Shown in pieces: positions 50,836 through 59,840 of a stretch of DNA of 64,000 nt. Source of the DNA: CBDCFT01 sp965216365 (GTDB lineage Bacteria; Pseudomonadota; Gammaproteobacteria; Arenicellales; CBDCFT01); the NCBI GenBank assembly GCA_965216365.1, contig CBDCFT010000013.1:124001-188000 (forward strand). The letters are read 5' to 3'. The number at the start of each line of letters is the position of its first letter. Within the stretch, counting starts at the first letter, position 1. The notes beneath the pieces were generated by a model. It was given only the letters and a program-made list of their open reading frames with translations, was not told where the DNA came from and did not search any database. A program made the position numbers and the translations under genes.

Positions 50836-52329
50836 ATGGCAATCTCGAAATCCGATTTCGATGGGTATGTAGATCAAGGTTTTTCGCGCATACCGATGAT
50901 GCGTGAAGTGCTGGCGGATCTCGATACGCCGTTAAGCACGTATATAAAACTGGCGGATGGGCCGTATTCGTATTTGTTCGAATCGGTACAGGGCGGCGAA
51001 AAATGGGGACGATTTTCCATTATCGGATTGCCTTGCCGCACCTTGTTACGTGTCAGCGGTAATGATTTGAGCATCGTCAGTGATGGCGAAGCGATCGAAT
51101 CGAACACGGTCGACGATCCCATGCAGGCGGTGCGCGAATTCCAGAATCGTTACAGCGTGCCCCATGTGCCGGGTGTGCCACGATTTACCGGTGGGCTGGT
51201 CGGTTATTTTGGTTACGACACCGTACGTTATATCGAACCGCATCTTGGGCCATCGCATCAACCCGATCCTGTCAATGCGCCGGATATTTTATTGATGGTG
51301 TCGGACGAGGTCGTCGTGTTCGACAATTTGGCGGGCCGTTTGTATGTGATCGTGCACGTGGACTCGGCTCGTGACGACGCCTGGGAAATGGGTAACGAAC
51401 GCCTGGACGAAATTGTTGCGCGGCTGGATTTGCCGTTGGTCAAGCCACAAGGCCCGAGCGAACGTCGCCAGGTGAATGAAGACGAGTTTAAGTCCGTGTT
51501 CGCGCGCGAAGATTTTGAAGCCGCAGTCGGGCGTTCGCGCGAATACATTCGTAACGGCGACATTTTTCAAGTGGTGTTGTCCCAGCGTTTGTCTATTCCC
51601 TTCACGGCGCCACCGCTGGATTTATATCGCGCTCTACGCACCTTTAACCCATCGCCTTACATGTACTATCTTGACCTGGATGATTTTCATGTGGTCGGTT
51701 CGTCACCGGAGATTCTGGTGCGTCTGGAAGACGGTCAAGTCACCGTGCGGCCTATCGCCGGCACCCGGCGCCGGGGTCACAGCGACGAGGAAGACGAAGC
51801 AATGGCCAAAGAGTTGTTGGCCGATCCGAAAGAATTGGCCGAGCATGTCATGCTGGTGGATCTTGGCCGTAACGACGTGGGACGGGTGGCCAAAACTGGC
51901 ACGGTGCGGTTAACCGAGAAAATGAAAATCGAACGTTATTCCCATGTGATGCACACGGTGTCCAACGTGGTTGGCGAATTGAACGACGGACTCGATGCCT
52001 GCGATGTGCTCAAGGCCACGTTTCCGGCGGGAACGGTATCTGGCGCGCCCAAAGTTCGCGCGATGGAAATTATCGAAGAGTTGGAACCGGTCAAACGCGG
52101 CGTGTATTCCGGTGCCATCGGTTACATCGGCTGGAATGGCAATATGGACACGGCTATCGCCATACGCACGGCGGTAATTGCGGACGACACGCTGTATATC
52201 CAGGCTGGTGCCGGTATCGTGGCGGATTCCGTCCCTGCGCTGGAGTGGAAGGAAACCATGAACAAGGGTCGGGCGATATTCAAGGCGGTTGCCATGGCCA
52301 GTGCCGGAATCGAAACCAGCGGCTCTTGA
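50836..52329 (+). CDS. trpE: Anthranilate synthase component I
   Basis: TrpE makes anthranilate from chorismate with ammonia from TrpG. The 497-residue chorismate-binding enzyme has AISKSDFDGYVDQGFSRIPM near the start, the regulatory Trp-site segment YSYLFESVQGGEKWGRFS, GGLVGYFGYDTVRY, and catalytic signatures GDIFQVVLSQRLS, RPIAGTRRRGHSDEEDE, VDLGRNDVGRV, PAGTVSGAPKVRAMEI and YSGAIGYIG. It is downstream of a likely attenuator. A channel gene separates it from trpG. Confidence 0.97.
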   Translation: MAISKSDFDGYVDQGFSRIPMMREVLADLDTPLSTYIKLADGPYSYLFESVQGGEKWGRFSIIGLPCRTLLRVSGNDLSIVSDGEAIESNTVDDPMQAVREFQNRYSVPHVPGVPRFTGGLVGYFGYDTVRYIEPHLGPSHQPDPVNAPDILLMVSDEVVVFDNLAGRLYVIVHVDSARDDAWEMGNERLDEIVARLDLPLVKPQGPSERRQVNEDEFKSVFAREDFEAAVGRSREYIRNGDIFQVVLSQRLSIPFTAPPLDLYRALRTFNPSPYMYYLDLDDFHVVGSSPEILVRLEDGQVTVRPIAGTRRRGHSDEEDEAMAKELLADPKELAEHVMLVDLGRNDVGRVAKTGTVRLTEKMKIERYSHVMHTVSNVVGELNDGLDACDVLKATFPAGTVSGAPKVRAMEIIEELEPVKRGVYSGAIGYIGWNGNMDTAIAIRTAVIADDTLYIQAGAGIVADSVPALEWKETMNKGRAIFKAVAMASAGIETSGS

Positions 52330-52354
52330 CTATGGAATTCCCGGTAACACTGTT

Positions 52355-53146
52355 ATGAGAACCTGGTGTCAAAACATAGTCGGCGCGCGTTGGTTTGAGC
52401 CGTTCATCATTACGGTCATCATTCTTAATGCCATCGTCCTGGGGTTGGAAACCATACCGGAACTGGTGGCGCGTTATGGCGACTTTATGTTGATGATCAA
52501 TCGTCTGGTGCTGCTGATATTCATTCTTGAAGCGGCCATAAAAATTACCGCGGTAGCGCCGCAATTCAAACGCTACTTTGGCGATGGATGGAATCTGTTC
52601 GACTTTTCCATCGTGGTGTTGTCGCTGATACCGGCTACCGGCGAATTCGCCATGATTGCGCGTATGGCGCGTCTGCTGCGTGTATTGCGTCTGATCTCCA
52701 CCTTGCCCGAGTTGCGCCTGATTGTCGCTACCCTGGTGCGTTCGTTGCCCGGTCTGGGTCATGTTATTTTGCTGTTAATCATTATCTTTTATATGTACGC
52801 CATCGCCGGCTATCATTTGCTGCACGAACACGACCCTGAACACTGGCGTTCTCTCGGCATCTCCTTGTTAACATTGTTCAGGGTGTTGACGCTTGAAGAC
52901 TGGACCGACGTCATGTATGCCGCGATGGAAATGAATACATTCATGTGGATTTATTTTGTCAGCTTCGTGGTGACCGCAACATTCGTGGTGATCAACTTGT
53001 TTATCGCGGTTGTTATCAATAACCTGGAAGAAGCGAAACAGGATAGATTGCGTGAAGAGCGTCTCAGCGAGAGTGAGTTGTTAAAAGAGTTGCACGCTGC
53101 TCAGGAAAATCTGGCCAAGCTGGAGCGGTCGTTGAATAGAAAATAG
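52355..53146 (+). CDS. Bacterial voltage-gated ion channel (NaChBac/BacNav type)
   Basis: The 263-residue protein has a single six-helix domain. Helix S4 is about 100-121 with arginines every third residue (R103, R106, R109, R112 in IARMARLLRVLRLISTLP). The selectivity filter is TLEDWTD at 179-185, the bacterial sodium-channel type (L-E-x-W), with helix S6 NTFMWIYFVSFVVTATFVVINLFIAVVINN. A coiled-coil tail (about 225-263) supports tetramer assembly. ATG at 52355 follows the trpE stop by 25 nt. The location between trpE and trpG is unusual. Confidence 0.93.
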   Translation: MRTWCQNIVGARWFEPFIITVIILNAIVLGLETIPELVARYGDFMLMINRLVLLIFILEAAIKITAVAPQFKRYFGDGWNLFDFSIVVLSLIPATGEFAMIARMARLLRVLRLISTLPELRLIVATLVRSLPGLGHVILLLIIIFYMYAIAGYHLLHEHDPEHWRSLGISLLTLFRVLTLEDWTDVMYAAMEMNTFMWIYFVSFVVTATFVVINLFIAVVINNLEEAKQDRLREERLSESELLKELHAAQENLAKLERSLNRK

Positions 53147-53167
53147 CGATGGCGAAGATTTAAGTAC

Positions 53168-53740
53168 ATGTTGTTGATGATCGACAACTACGATTCCTTC
53201 ACCTATAACCTGGTGCAGTATTTGGGCGAGCTGGGACAGGACGTGCGGGTGTATCGTAACGATCAAATCACAATTAGCGAAATTCAAAGTATGAACCCGC
53301 AATACATTGTCATTTCGCCGGGGCCTTGCACGCCCAACGAAGCCGGAATTTCGGTTGACGTGGTAAAAGAGTTTGGCAGCCGTAAGCCTATACTGGGCGT
53401 ATGTCTTGGGCATCAGAGTATTGTGCAGGCTTATGGCGGTAAAATTGTGCATGCTGATAAATTAATGCACGGTAAAACATCCATGATTCAACATGATGGA
53501 ACAGGTGTGTTTAACAATATTGAAAACCCGTTTCAGGCAACGCGTTATCATTCGCTGGTCGGCGAAAGCGGCAGTCTGCCGGAGTCATTGGAAGTGACGG
53601 CGTGGACGGATGACGATGAGATCATGGGCGTGAGTCACCGTGACCATCCGGTGCACGGCGTGCAGTTTCACCCGGAGTCGATATTGACCCAGCACGGTCA
53701 TGACTTGTTGCGCAATTTTTTAACGAAGGAAAGCGAATGA
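53168..53740 (+). CDS. trpG: Anthranilate synthase component II (glutamine amidotransferase)
   Basis: TrpG provides ammonia from glutamine to TrpE. The 190-residue class I amidotransferase has MLLMIDNYDSFTYNLVQYLG, ISPGPCTPNEAG, GVCLGHQSIVQAYGG (nucleophile Cys), and VHGVQFHPESILT (His, Glu). It could also serve PabB. Its stop overlaps the trpC start by 4 nt. The gene trpD, which normally lies between them, is absent. Confidence 0.96.
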   Translation: MLLMIDNYDSFTYNLVQYLGELGQDVRVYRNDQITISEIQSMNPQYIVISPGPCTPNEAGISVDVVKEFGSRKPILGVCLGHQSIVQAYGGKIVHADKLMHGKTSMIQHDGTGVFNNIENPFQATRYHSLVGESGSLPESLEVTAWTDDDEIMGVSHRDHPVHGVQFHPESILTQHGHDLLRNFLTKESE

Positions 53741-54561
53741 ATCCGGAGCCTGTTAGTTCCGTGCCTGATGTGTTGCAGCGCATTCTTGATCGTAAGGTGC
53801 AGGAAGTTGAACAACGTTCTCAAGATTTGTCGTTAAAGGAATTGCGCGCCAAGCTGGCGGATATTGCGCCGGCGCGGGGATTTGTCGATGCGATTCGGCA
53901 ACGCGTTGAGTGCGATGAAGCGGCGGTGATTGCGGAAATTAAAAAAGCATCGCCCAGCAAAGGTGTCATTCGTGAGAACTTTGAACCTGTGTCGATTGCA
54001 AAAAGTTACGCCAGTCATGGTGCGGCCTGTCTTTCGGTCCTGACCGATGTCGAGTTTTTCCAGGGGGCGGATGAGTACTTGCAAACGGCACGTACTGCGG
54101 TAGACATTCCGGTTCTGCGCAAAGACTTTACTATCGACCCGTACCAAATTTATGAAGCGCGTCATCTGGGCGCTGATTGTATTTTACTGATAGTAGCCGC
54201 CTTGTCCGATTTACAACTGACCGAATTCACCGGTATTGCCACGGACCTGCATATGGACGTTTTAGTCGAAGTGCATGACGAATTTGAATTGTCCCGTGCA
54301 TTGGATTTATCCGTCCCATTAATTGGAATCAATAACCGCAACTTGCGCACCTTTGACACCACGCTCAAAACCACGCTTGATTTGTTATCGGGTATTGCGG
54401 ACGGCCAAATCATTGTGACTGAAAGCGGCATCCACACACCGCAGGATGTTGCCTTAATGCGCGAGAATGGCGTACACGCATTTCTGGTCGGTGAGGCATT
54501 TATGCGCGCTGCTGAGCCGGGTGAGAAGCTGGCCGAGTTGTTTGGCTTTGCTAACGAATAA
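53737..54561 (+). CDS. trpC: Indole-3-glycerol phosphate synthase
   Basis: TrpC closes the indole ring on carboxyphenylaminodeoxyribulose phosphate. The 274-residue TIM barrel has AEIKKASPSKGVIRENFEP, ACLSVLTDVEFFQGADEYL, VLRKDFTIDPYQIYEARHLGADCILLI, LVEVHDEFELSRAL, IGINNRNLRTF and IVTESGIHTPQDV. It starts on the trpG stop (ATGA) and precedes an OsmC gene. Confidence 0.96.
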   Translation: MNPEPVSSVPDVLQRILDRKVQEVEQRSQDLSLKELRAKLADIAPARGFVDAIRQRVECDEAAVIAEIKKASPSKGVIRENFEPVSIAKSYASHGAACLSVLTDVEFFQGADEYLQTARTAVDIPVLRKDFTIDPYQIYEARHLGADCILLIVAALSDLQLTEFTGIATDLHMDVLVEVHDEFELSRALDLSVPLIGINNRNLRTFDTTLKTTLDLLSGIADGQIIVTESGIHTPQDVALMRENGVHAFLVGEAFMRAAEPGEKLAELFGFANE

Positions 54562-54576
54562 ATCCAAAGCGATAAT

Positions 54577-54996
54577 ATGAAAGCAACAATCAATCTTGTA
54601 GATGGTGTTCACTTTACCGCCACCGCCGACAGCGGCCATGAGATACCGATGGATGGTCCGCCGGATTTCGGCGGACAGAATCGTGGTTCACGCCCCATGG
54701 AAGTGGTACTCATGGGCATGGGCGGATGCACCGCATTCGATGTCGTGCATATCCTGCGTAAGGCGCGCCAGGACGTGATCGATTGCCGGGTGGTGCTGAG
54801 CGCGCAGCGTGCGAACAAGGAACCGAAAGTTTTCACCAGTATCCACGTGCATTTCATTGTTTCCGGCAAGGATTTGCGCGAGAGCGCCGTCGCCAGGGCG
54901 GTAAAACTATCCGCCGAGACTTATTGCTCGGCATCTATTATGCTGGGAAAGACAGCCGAGATTACGCACGATTATGAGATTATCGATGCCAGTTAA
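54577..54996 (+). CDS. OsmC family protein (YhfA-like)
   Basis: The 139-residue protein has the OsmC fold segments PMEVVLMGMGGCTAFDVVHIL with the Cys in GGCTAFD and ESAVARAVKLSAETYCSASIMLGKTAEI. The two cysteines are in the positions of the peroxidatic pair in Ohr/OsmC proteins. The subset is the YhfA type, whose activity is not settled. In Pseudomonas the same family sits near trpC and vfr; vfr is absent here. Confidence 0.9.
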   Translation: MKATINLVDGVHFTATADSGHEIPMDGPPDFGGQNRGSRPMEVVLMGMGGCTAFDVVHILRKARQDVIDCRVVLSAQRANKEPKVFTSIHVHFIVSGKDLRESAVARAVKLSAETYCSASIMLGKTAEITHDYEIIDAS

Positions 54997-55026
54997 TACC
55001 AGGTTTTAAAACACCGACTAGATAAC

Positions 55027-56106
55027 ATGCAAAGCATCACCAACTGGTTTAAACGCCAATTTGCCAACCCGCAGGTGGTGTTTCTGGCATTGTTTCTTAT
55101 CGGTGTATTCGCCGCCGTTATGTTTGCCGGCGATATGCTGGTGCCGGTCATTGCCGGTGCCATAATTGCCTATCTGCTTGAAGGAGTGGTGCGGGTGTTG
55201 GAGAAACGGCGAGTACCTCGTTTGTTGGCCGTTTTGGTTGTGTTCTTGCTTTTCATGTTGTTTCTCACGCTAATCATATTTGTATTGTTGCCACAACTGT
55301 CAAAGCAACTGACTCAGTTGGTGCAACAAATTCCCGTTATGTTGGGTGAAGGTCAGCGTGCATTGTTGCGTTTGCCCGAACGGTATCCTGAAGTCGTATC
55401 CACTCAGCAAATGACAGAAGTCATTTCCGAAATACGTTCGGAAGTCACCGACTTTGGTCAGCGAATTCTGACCTGGTCGGTGTCCTCCGTGGTGGGTTTA
55501 ATCACATTGCTGGTCTACTTCATCTTGTTGCCCATCCTGGTGTTCTTTTTTCTCAAAGATAAAAAGAAGATCGTCGACTGGTTTGCGGGTTTCTTGCCCA
55601 AAGACTATCACCTGGCGGAAAAGGTCTGGAACGATGTTGATCGTCAGATCGGTAATTACATCCGCGGCAAGTTTTGGGAAATATTAATTGTTTGGCTGGC
55701 GACGTTTGTGACTTTTACATTTCTCGAACTAAACTTTGCCATGTTGTTGAGTGTGTTAGTCGGATTGTCAGTGTTGATTCCCTTTGTCGGCGCAGCCGTG
55801 GCAACCGTGCCGGTGGCTTTGATCGCGCTGTTTCAATTCGGTTGGAGTGCGGAATTTGCTTATGTGATCACGGCGTACCTGGTGATTCAGGGTCTGGACG
55901 GTAACCTGTTAGTGCCGTTGCTGTTTTCGGAAGTCGTTAACCTGCACCCCATTGCAATCATTGTCGCAGTATTGTTCTTCGGTGGCTTGTGGGGTGTATG
56001 GGGCGTGTTTTTCGCAATACCGTTGGCAACATTAGTTCAAGCGGTAATCACCGCCTGGCCAAAAGGCGACGATCCGGAGCCGGAAGAGGCGGTTGTCACT
56101 CCGTAG
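55027..56106 (+). CDS. AI-2E/PerM family inner-membrane transporter
   Basis: The 359-residue protein is a polytopic membrane protein with about eight helices (LALFLIGVFAAVMFAGDMLVPV, RLLAVLVVFLLFMLFLTLIIFV, VSSVVGLITLLVYFILLPILV). The family signature region is FGGLWGVWGVFFAIPLATLV with VIQGLDGNLLVPLLFSEVVNLHPI. AI-2 exporters and other permeases belong to it; substrate unknown. It lies 30 nt after the OsmC gene and 12 nt before a radical SAM gene. Confidence 0.9.
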   Translation: MQSITNWFKRQFANPQVVFLALFLIGVFAAVMFAGDMLVPVIAGAIIAYLLEGVVRVLEKRRVPRLLAVLVVFLLFMLFLTLIIFVLLPQLSKQLTQLVQQIPVMLGEGQRALLRLPERYPEVVSTQQMTEVISEIRSEVTDFGQRILTWSVSSVVGLITLLVYFILLPILVFFFLKDKKKIVDWFAGFLPKDYHLAEKVWNDVDRQIGNYIRGKFWEILIVWLATFVTFTFLELNFAMLLSVLVGLSVLIPFVGAAVATVPVALIALFQFGWSAEFAYVITAYLVIQGLDGNLLVPLLFSEVVNLHPIAIIVAVLFFGGLWGVWGVFFAIPLATLVQAVITAWPKGDDPEPEEAVVTP

Positions 56107-56118
56107 TTTCGGGTGCTT

Positions 56119-57195
56119 ATGGATTCACGAACGCAAACCAGTGTCATCAAAACCCGTGGTGCAATCAGTAACGCGGAAGATCGTTACAACGAACTGACGC
56201 GTGAACCAACGGACGATGGTTGGCATACACAAGAAGACGCGGTGTCGATAAAAACAACCGTTACTATAGATTCGCCGCGTACCATTATCGCGCATAATCA
56301 ATCACCCGATCTGCCTTTCGATCAATCGATAAATCCCTACCGCGGTTGCGAACACGGTTGTGTTTACTGCTATGCACGTCCGACACATGCCTACCTGGGT
56401 ATGTCACCGGGACTCGATTTTGAAACCAAATTGCTGGCGCGGCCAAATGCACCTGAGCTGTTGCGCAAGGAACTTGGGCGCAAGAGTTATTGTTGCAGTG
56501 TCATCGCAATGGGAACGAATACCGATCCTTATCAGCCTGTCGAACGCCGCTACGAAATTACGCGGAACATATTAAAAGTGCTGGCCGAGTGCGCCCACCC
56601 GGTTACCATCACCACCAAATCGACCATGATTCAACGCGACATCGATATCTTGTCGGAAATGGCTAAGCAAAACCTTGCCCAGGTTCAGGTTTCGGTTACC
56701 GCTATGGACAATGATTTATCGCGTAAGCTGGAACCGCGTGCTGCCGCGCCCGCGCGGCGCATTGAAACGATACGCAAACTAACGGATGAGGGGATTCCCA
56801 CCACGGTATTGGTAGCGCCCATCATTCCATTTTTAACCGATAAACATCTTGAAAGTATTCTGCAGGCGGGTGCGCATGCCGGTGCACACAACGCGGCCTA
56901 TATCTTGTTGCGTCTGCCGTTGGAAGTGAAAGACTTGTTTAAGGAATGGTTGGCCGCCCATGAGTCCTTAAAAGCTGAACATGTAATGAGTCTGGTCAGA
57001 CAATACCGCGATGGCCGTGAGAACGATACGAATTTCGGTAGACGCATGCGGGGAACAGGCGAGTTTGCGGATTTGATCGGTCAACGATTTCACATCGCCC
57101 GACGCAAGTTTGGTTTGAATGCGGAGTTACCGCCGTTGGATGAAAGCCGGTTTCAACCGCCAAGACAAAACATTCCTCAACTCAATCTGTTTTAA
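56119..57195 (+). CDS. PA0069-family radical SAM protein (SplB-like)
   Basis: The 358-residue protein has the radical SAM cluster motif CEHGCVYCYARPTHAY (C-x3-C-x2-C), preceded by SINPYRG, and continues with VIAMGTNTDPYQPVERRYEITR, TITTKSTMIQRDIDIL, VQVSVTAMDNDLSRKLEPRA and RIETIRKLTDEGIPTTVLVAPIIP. It resembles the spore photoproduct lyase-like group of unknown substrate. ATG at 56119 is preferred to a GTG two codons earlier. It converges with the MarR gene. Confidence 0.9.
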   Translation: MDSRTQTSVIKTRGAISNAEDRYNELTREPTDDGWHTQEDAVSIKTTVTIDSPRTIIAHNQSPDLPFDQSINPYRGCEHGCVYCYARPTHAYLGMSPGLDFETKLLARPNAPELLRKELGRKSYCCSVIAMGTNTDPYQPVERRYEITRNILKVLAECAHPVTITTKSTMIQRDIDILSEMAKQNLAQVQVSVTAMDNDLSRKLEPRAAAPARRIETIRKLTDEGIPTTVLVAPIIPFLTDKHLESILQAGAHAGAHNAAYILLRLPLEVKDLFKEWLAAHESLKAEHVMSLVRQYRDGRENDTNFGRRMRGTGEFADLIGQRFHIARRKFGLNAELPPLDESRFQPPRQNIPQLNLF

Positions 57196-57618
57196 CTAGC
57201 GACGCGTTGTATCGATACGCTGTAGCAGATCGAACAAAGAGGCTTTTTCATCCGCTGACAAGTTTCGCATTAGTCGTTTTTCGTGTTGTGCGAGGCTTGT
57301 GTTAGCTTGTCGTAAAATTTCCTGGCCACGGCGAGTGAGAAACAATGCGTGTGTGCGCCGGTCGGTGCGCGAACGGGCGCGACGCAGCCAGCCGCGTTTT
57401 TCCAGTTGATCGATCTTGTTAACAATTGTGGAAGGTTCAACATGGGTTGCCCGAGCTAACCCGGTTTGATTCAAATCCGGCTCCTGATCGACCAGCATCA
57501 AAATCTGCAGCCAACCAGGGGTCAGCTCCTCTCCCAGCACACGCAACGGAAACTGCGCGAATAACAATTGAACCGTTTGCAGTAGCTGCAAGCTGAGCGG
57601 CTCAGTCTCTAATTTCAT
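57196..57618 (-). CDS. MarR family transcriptional regulator
   Basis: The 140-residue protein has a winged helix (LNQTGLARATHVEPSTIVNKIDQLEKRGWLRRARSRTDRRTHALFLT) with the DRR-type wing (RTDRRTHALFLT) and dimerising end helices. It is divergent from cfa across a 388-nt AT-rich space. Control of cfa is possible but not shown. Confidence 0.92.
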   Translation of the reverse strand: MKLETEPLSLQLLQTVQLLFAQFPLRVLGEELTPGWLQILMLVDQEPDLNQTGLARATHVEPSTIVNKIDQLEKRGWLRRARSRTDRRTHALFLTRRGQEILRQANTSLAQHEKRLMRNLSADEKASLFDLLQRIDTTRR

Positions 57619-58006
57619 TGAATAAATGTAGTATATTAAGCTACTGATAATAAGAAATAAAATAATTAGAATATATAATAATATCTATTACATATTATAT
57701 TCTATAAACAAAATTTCAAGCAGTTGGCACCCGCGGCCTGCAACTACCGTTCATAATGTGAACGCTGTATTGTTGTCCGATGGAGTTGTTGGAGTAAGAG
57801 AAGAATATTTGCTCCGAGCGCTGAAACAGCAAAATCTGACATAGATCAGTGATTTTTTCGGTGTGAAATTTAAAATTCACAGGCAAACAGCTTGTGAATA
57901 AAGGGCGATGTTGGACGATTGGCCCCAACCCTATTTTGGGTAAAATAGGGTTGCTGAGCGCAAGTGGTATTACTTTGTTTGAGTAAAGCGTTAAGGATGG
58001 AGTGAG
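57619..58006. promoter_or_regulatory. AT-rich intergenic region between marR-type gene and cfa
   Basis: No gene was recognised. Two clear inverted repeats lie here: TAGAATATA/TATATTCTA with 9-bp arms and a 20-nt spacer (57667-57675, 57696-57704), and AACCCTATTTT/AAAATAGGGTT with perfect 11-bp arms around GGGT (57927-57937, 57942-57952). The second is 54 nt before the cfa start and has no T run, so an operator or mRNA hairpin is likelier than a terminator. An imperfect repeat is also near the MarR start at 57628-57644. Confidence 0.55.
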
Positions 58007-59302
58007 ATGACTAAAAACAATACAGCGGCATTTGACGTATCCCAGGTTACCGGACTCGATCGGAGCAAGTCCTTGGTGGATTCGTCCAGGCCATCGACTG
58101 CGGTCGAGCGTAGAGCGTTCACAAAAATGCTCAAGTCCTTCGGCAATCCCGCTATCCGGGTGCGGCTGTGGGATGGTCACGACATCGCAACGGCTGACAA
58201 GCCAGCGGTGGTGACGGTGAATATCAACTCACGTAAGAGCATGTATAACCTGCTGATGCGTCAGGGCGTCGGTTTCGGCGATGAGTACGCCGCTGGTCGC
58301 GTTGTTATCGATGGTGACTTGCTGGATTTTGTCAACACCATGAACGACTCGCGTCTGGATGTTGAAGACCGCGGCGGAATTACCGGCGCTATTTTCAAAA
58401 TTGCCAGACGCCGTCCACGCGGCAATACGATGGAAGGTTCAAAGGCGAACATCCATCATCACTATGATATTGGAAACGATTTTTATCGTTTGTGGCTGGA
58501 CGAAAAAATGCAATACACATGTGCCTACTTTCCTGATCAAAGTATGACACTGGAACAGGCGCAAATCGCCAAACTCGATCATGTGTGCCGTAAATTGCAG
58601 TTGAAACCGGGTGATCGTGTCGCGGAGGCGGGTTGTGGTTGGGGTGGATTGGCTCGACACATGGCTAAACACTATGGTGTCAAAGTGCGTGCCTATAATA
58701 TTTCCCAGGAACAGGTAGCCTTTGCCCGTGAGCAGGCTGAGCGCGAGGGAATATCGGATTCCGTAGAATATGTGCTGGATGACTATCGGAATTTAGGCGG
58801 CAATTCCAATGGCAAATTCGATGCGTTTGTGTCGGTTGGTATGCTGGAGCATGTTGGCACAGATAACTACCAGGCCTTAGGCGGCGTCATTGACCGCTGT
58901 CTGACTGGCACGGGGCGCGCATTGATTCATACGATCGGACGCAACCAACCGCGACTCATGCATGCGTGGATCGAAAAACGTATTTTCCCAGGCGCCTATC
59001 CACCAACCCTGCGTGAAATGATGGACATCGTCGAGCCTTATAATTTTTCTGTGCTCGATGTCGAAAATCTGCGTTTACACTATGCAAAAACCCTGCAGCA
59101 CTGGTTGGAACGATTTAACCGGGCGGAGAACGACGTTGCGCAGATGTATGACGAGGCTTTTGTGCGTGCCTGGCGTTTATACCTGACCGGTTCGATCGGT
59201 GCATTTCTGTGCAGTTCCTTGCAATTGTTCCAGATGGTATTCGCCCGTGGCCGGGACAACACCGTACCCTGGTCACGGGAGCATGTTTATTCCGCGCGTT
59301 AA
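58007..59302 (+). CDS. cfa: Cyclopropane-fatty-acyl-phospholipid synthase
   Basis: Cfa adds a methylene bridge from SAM to unsaturated phospholipid acyl chains. The 431-residue protein has the N-terminal lipid-binding domain with GVGFGDEYAAGRVVIDG, and the catalytic domain with NIHHHYDIGNDFYRLWLDEKMQYTCAYF, AEAGCGWGGLARHMAKHYGV (SAM site), NISQEQVAFAREQA, SVGMLEHVGTDNYQALG and HAWIEKRIFPGAYPP. A ribosome binding site (GGATGGAG) lies before the ATG. Confidence 0.95.
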   Translation: MTKNNTAAFDVSQVTGLDRSKSLVDSSRPSTAVERRAFTKMLKSFGNPAIRVRLWDGHDIATADKPAVVTVNINSRKSMYNLLMRQGVGFGDEYAAGRVVIDGDLLDFVNTMNDSRLDVEDRGGITGAIFKIARRRPRGNTMEGSKANIHHHYDIGNDFYRLWLDEKMQYTCAYFPDQSMTLEQAQIAKLDHVCRKLQLKPGDRVAEAGCGWGGLARHMAKHYGVKVRAYNISQEQVAFAREQAEREGISDSVEYVLDDYRNLGGNSNGKFDAFVSVGMLEHVGTDNYQALGGVIDRCLTGTGRALIHTIGRNQPRLMHAWIEKRIFPGAYPPTLREMMDIVEPYNFSVLDVENLRLHYAKTLQHWLERFNRAENDVAQMYDEAFVRAWRLYLTGSIGAFLCSSLQLFQMVFARGRDNTVPWSREHVYSAR

Positions 59303-59337
59303 GCCTTGTAAGTTCAACGTATTAACACCCGGCTGGC

Positions 59338-59640
59338 ATGCAACGGGTGTATGAAGCGGCGGATTTGCCGCAGGCGCAGCTCATTGTGGATTTGTTGCAA
59401 TCTCATCGTATTGAATCCCATGTGTTTAACGTGAACGCGCAAGGCGGATTGGGGGAACTGCCGTTCGTAAACCCGGAAGTGTGGGTCGAACAATCGCAAG
59501 ATGTTGGGCAGGCACGAAAACTAATAAAAGAATACGAAGCATCCAATGCCGTTACTGGAAACAGCACTTGCGCCGATTGCAATGAAACAAATCCGGCTAA
59601 TTTCGATTATTGTTGGCAGTGCGGTGCCTTGTTACCGTAA
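59338..59640 (+). CDS. DUF2007-type protein with C-terminal zinc ribbon
   Basis: Residues 1-70 match the DUF2007 signal-transducing domain (MQRVYEAADLPQAQLIVDLLQ, ESHVFNVNAQGGLGELPF, EVWVEQSQDVGQARKLIKEYE). Residues about 78-100 form a zinc ribbon with CADCNETNPANFDYCWQCG (two CxxC pairs). DUF2007 proteins usually lack this tail or have similar ribbons. Role unknown. Length 100 residues. The 200-nt space to mrcB contains no recognised feature. Confidence 0.85.
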   Translation: MQRVYEAADLPQAQLIVDLLQSHRIESHVFNVNAQGGLGELPFVNPEVWVEQSQDVGQARKLIKEYEASNAVTGNSTCADCNETNPANFDYCWQCGALLP

Positions 59641-59840
59641 AGTAGGGTAAGAACCTGCCTCAAAATGCCTGCGCATTGCCGCTTCTTTGTTAAAACGCTG
59701 TCAAAATGCGGGGCGTTGAAGGCGCAAACTGTCGTGTACACTGTGCTTGCTCGAGCGTTTTCGCCTCGTATCGGCTTTGCTAGCCTGTTTTGAAATAGGT
59801 TCTCGTTGCATTGGCGCGATCGACGCGTCGTTAATGTTGT

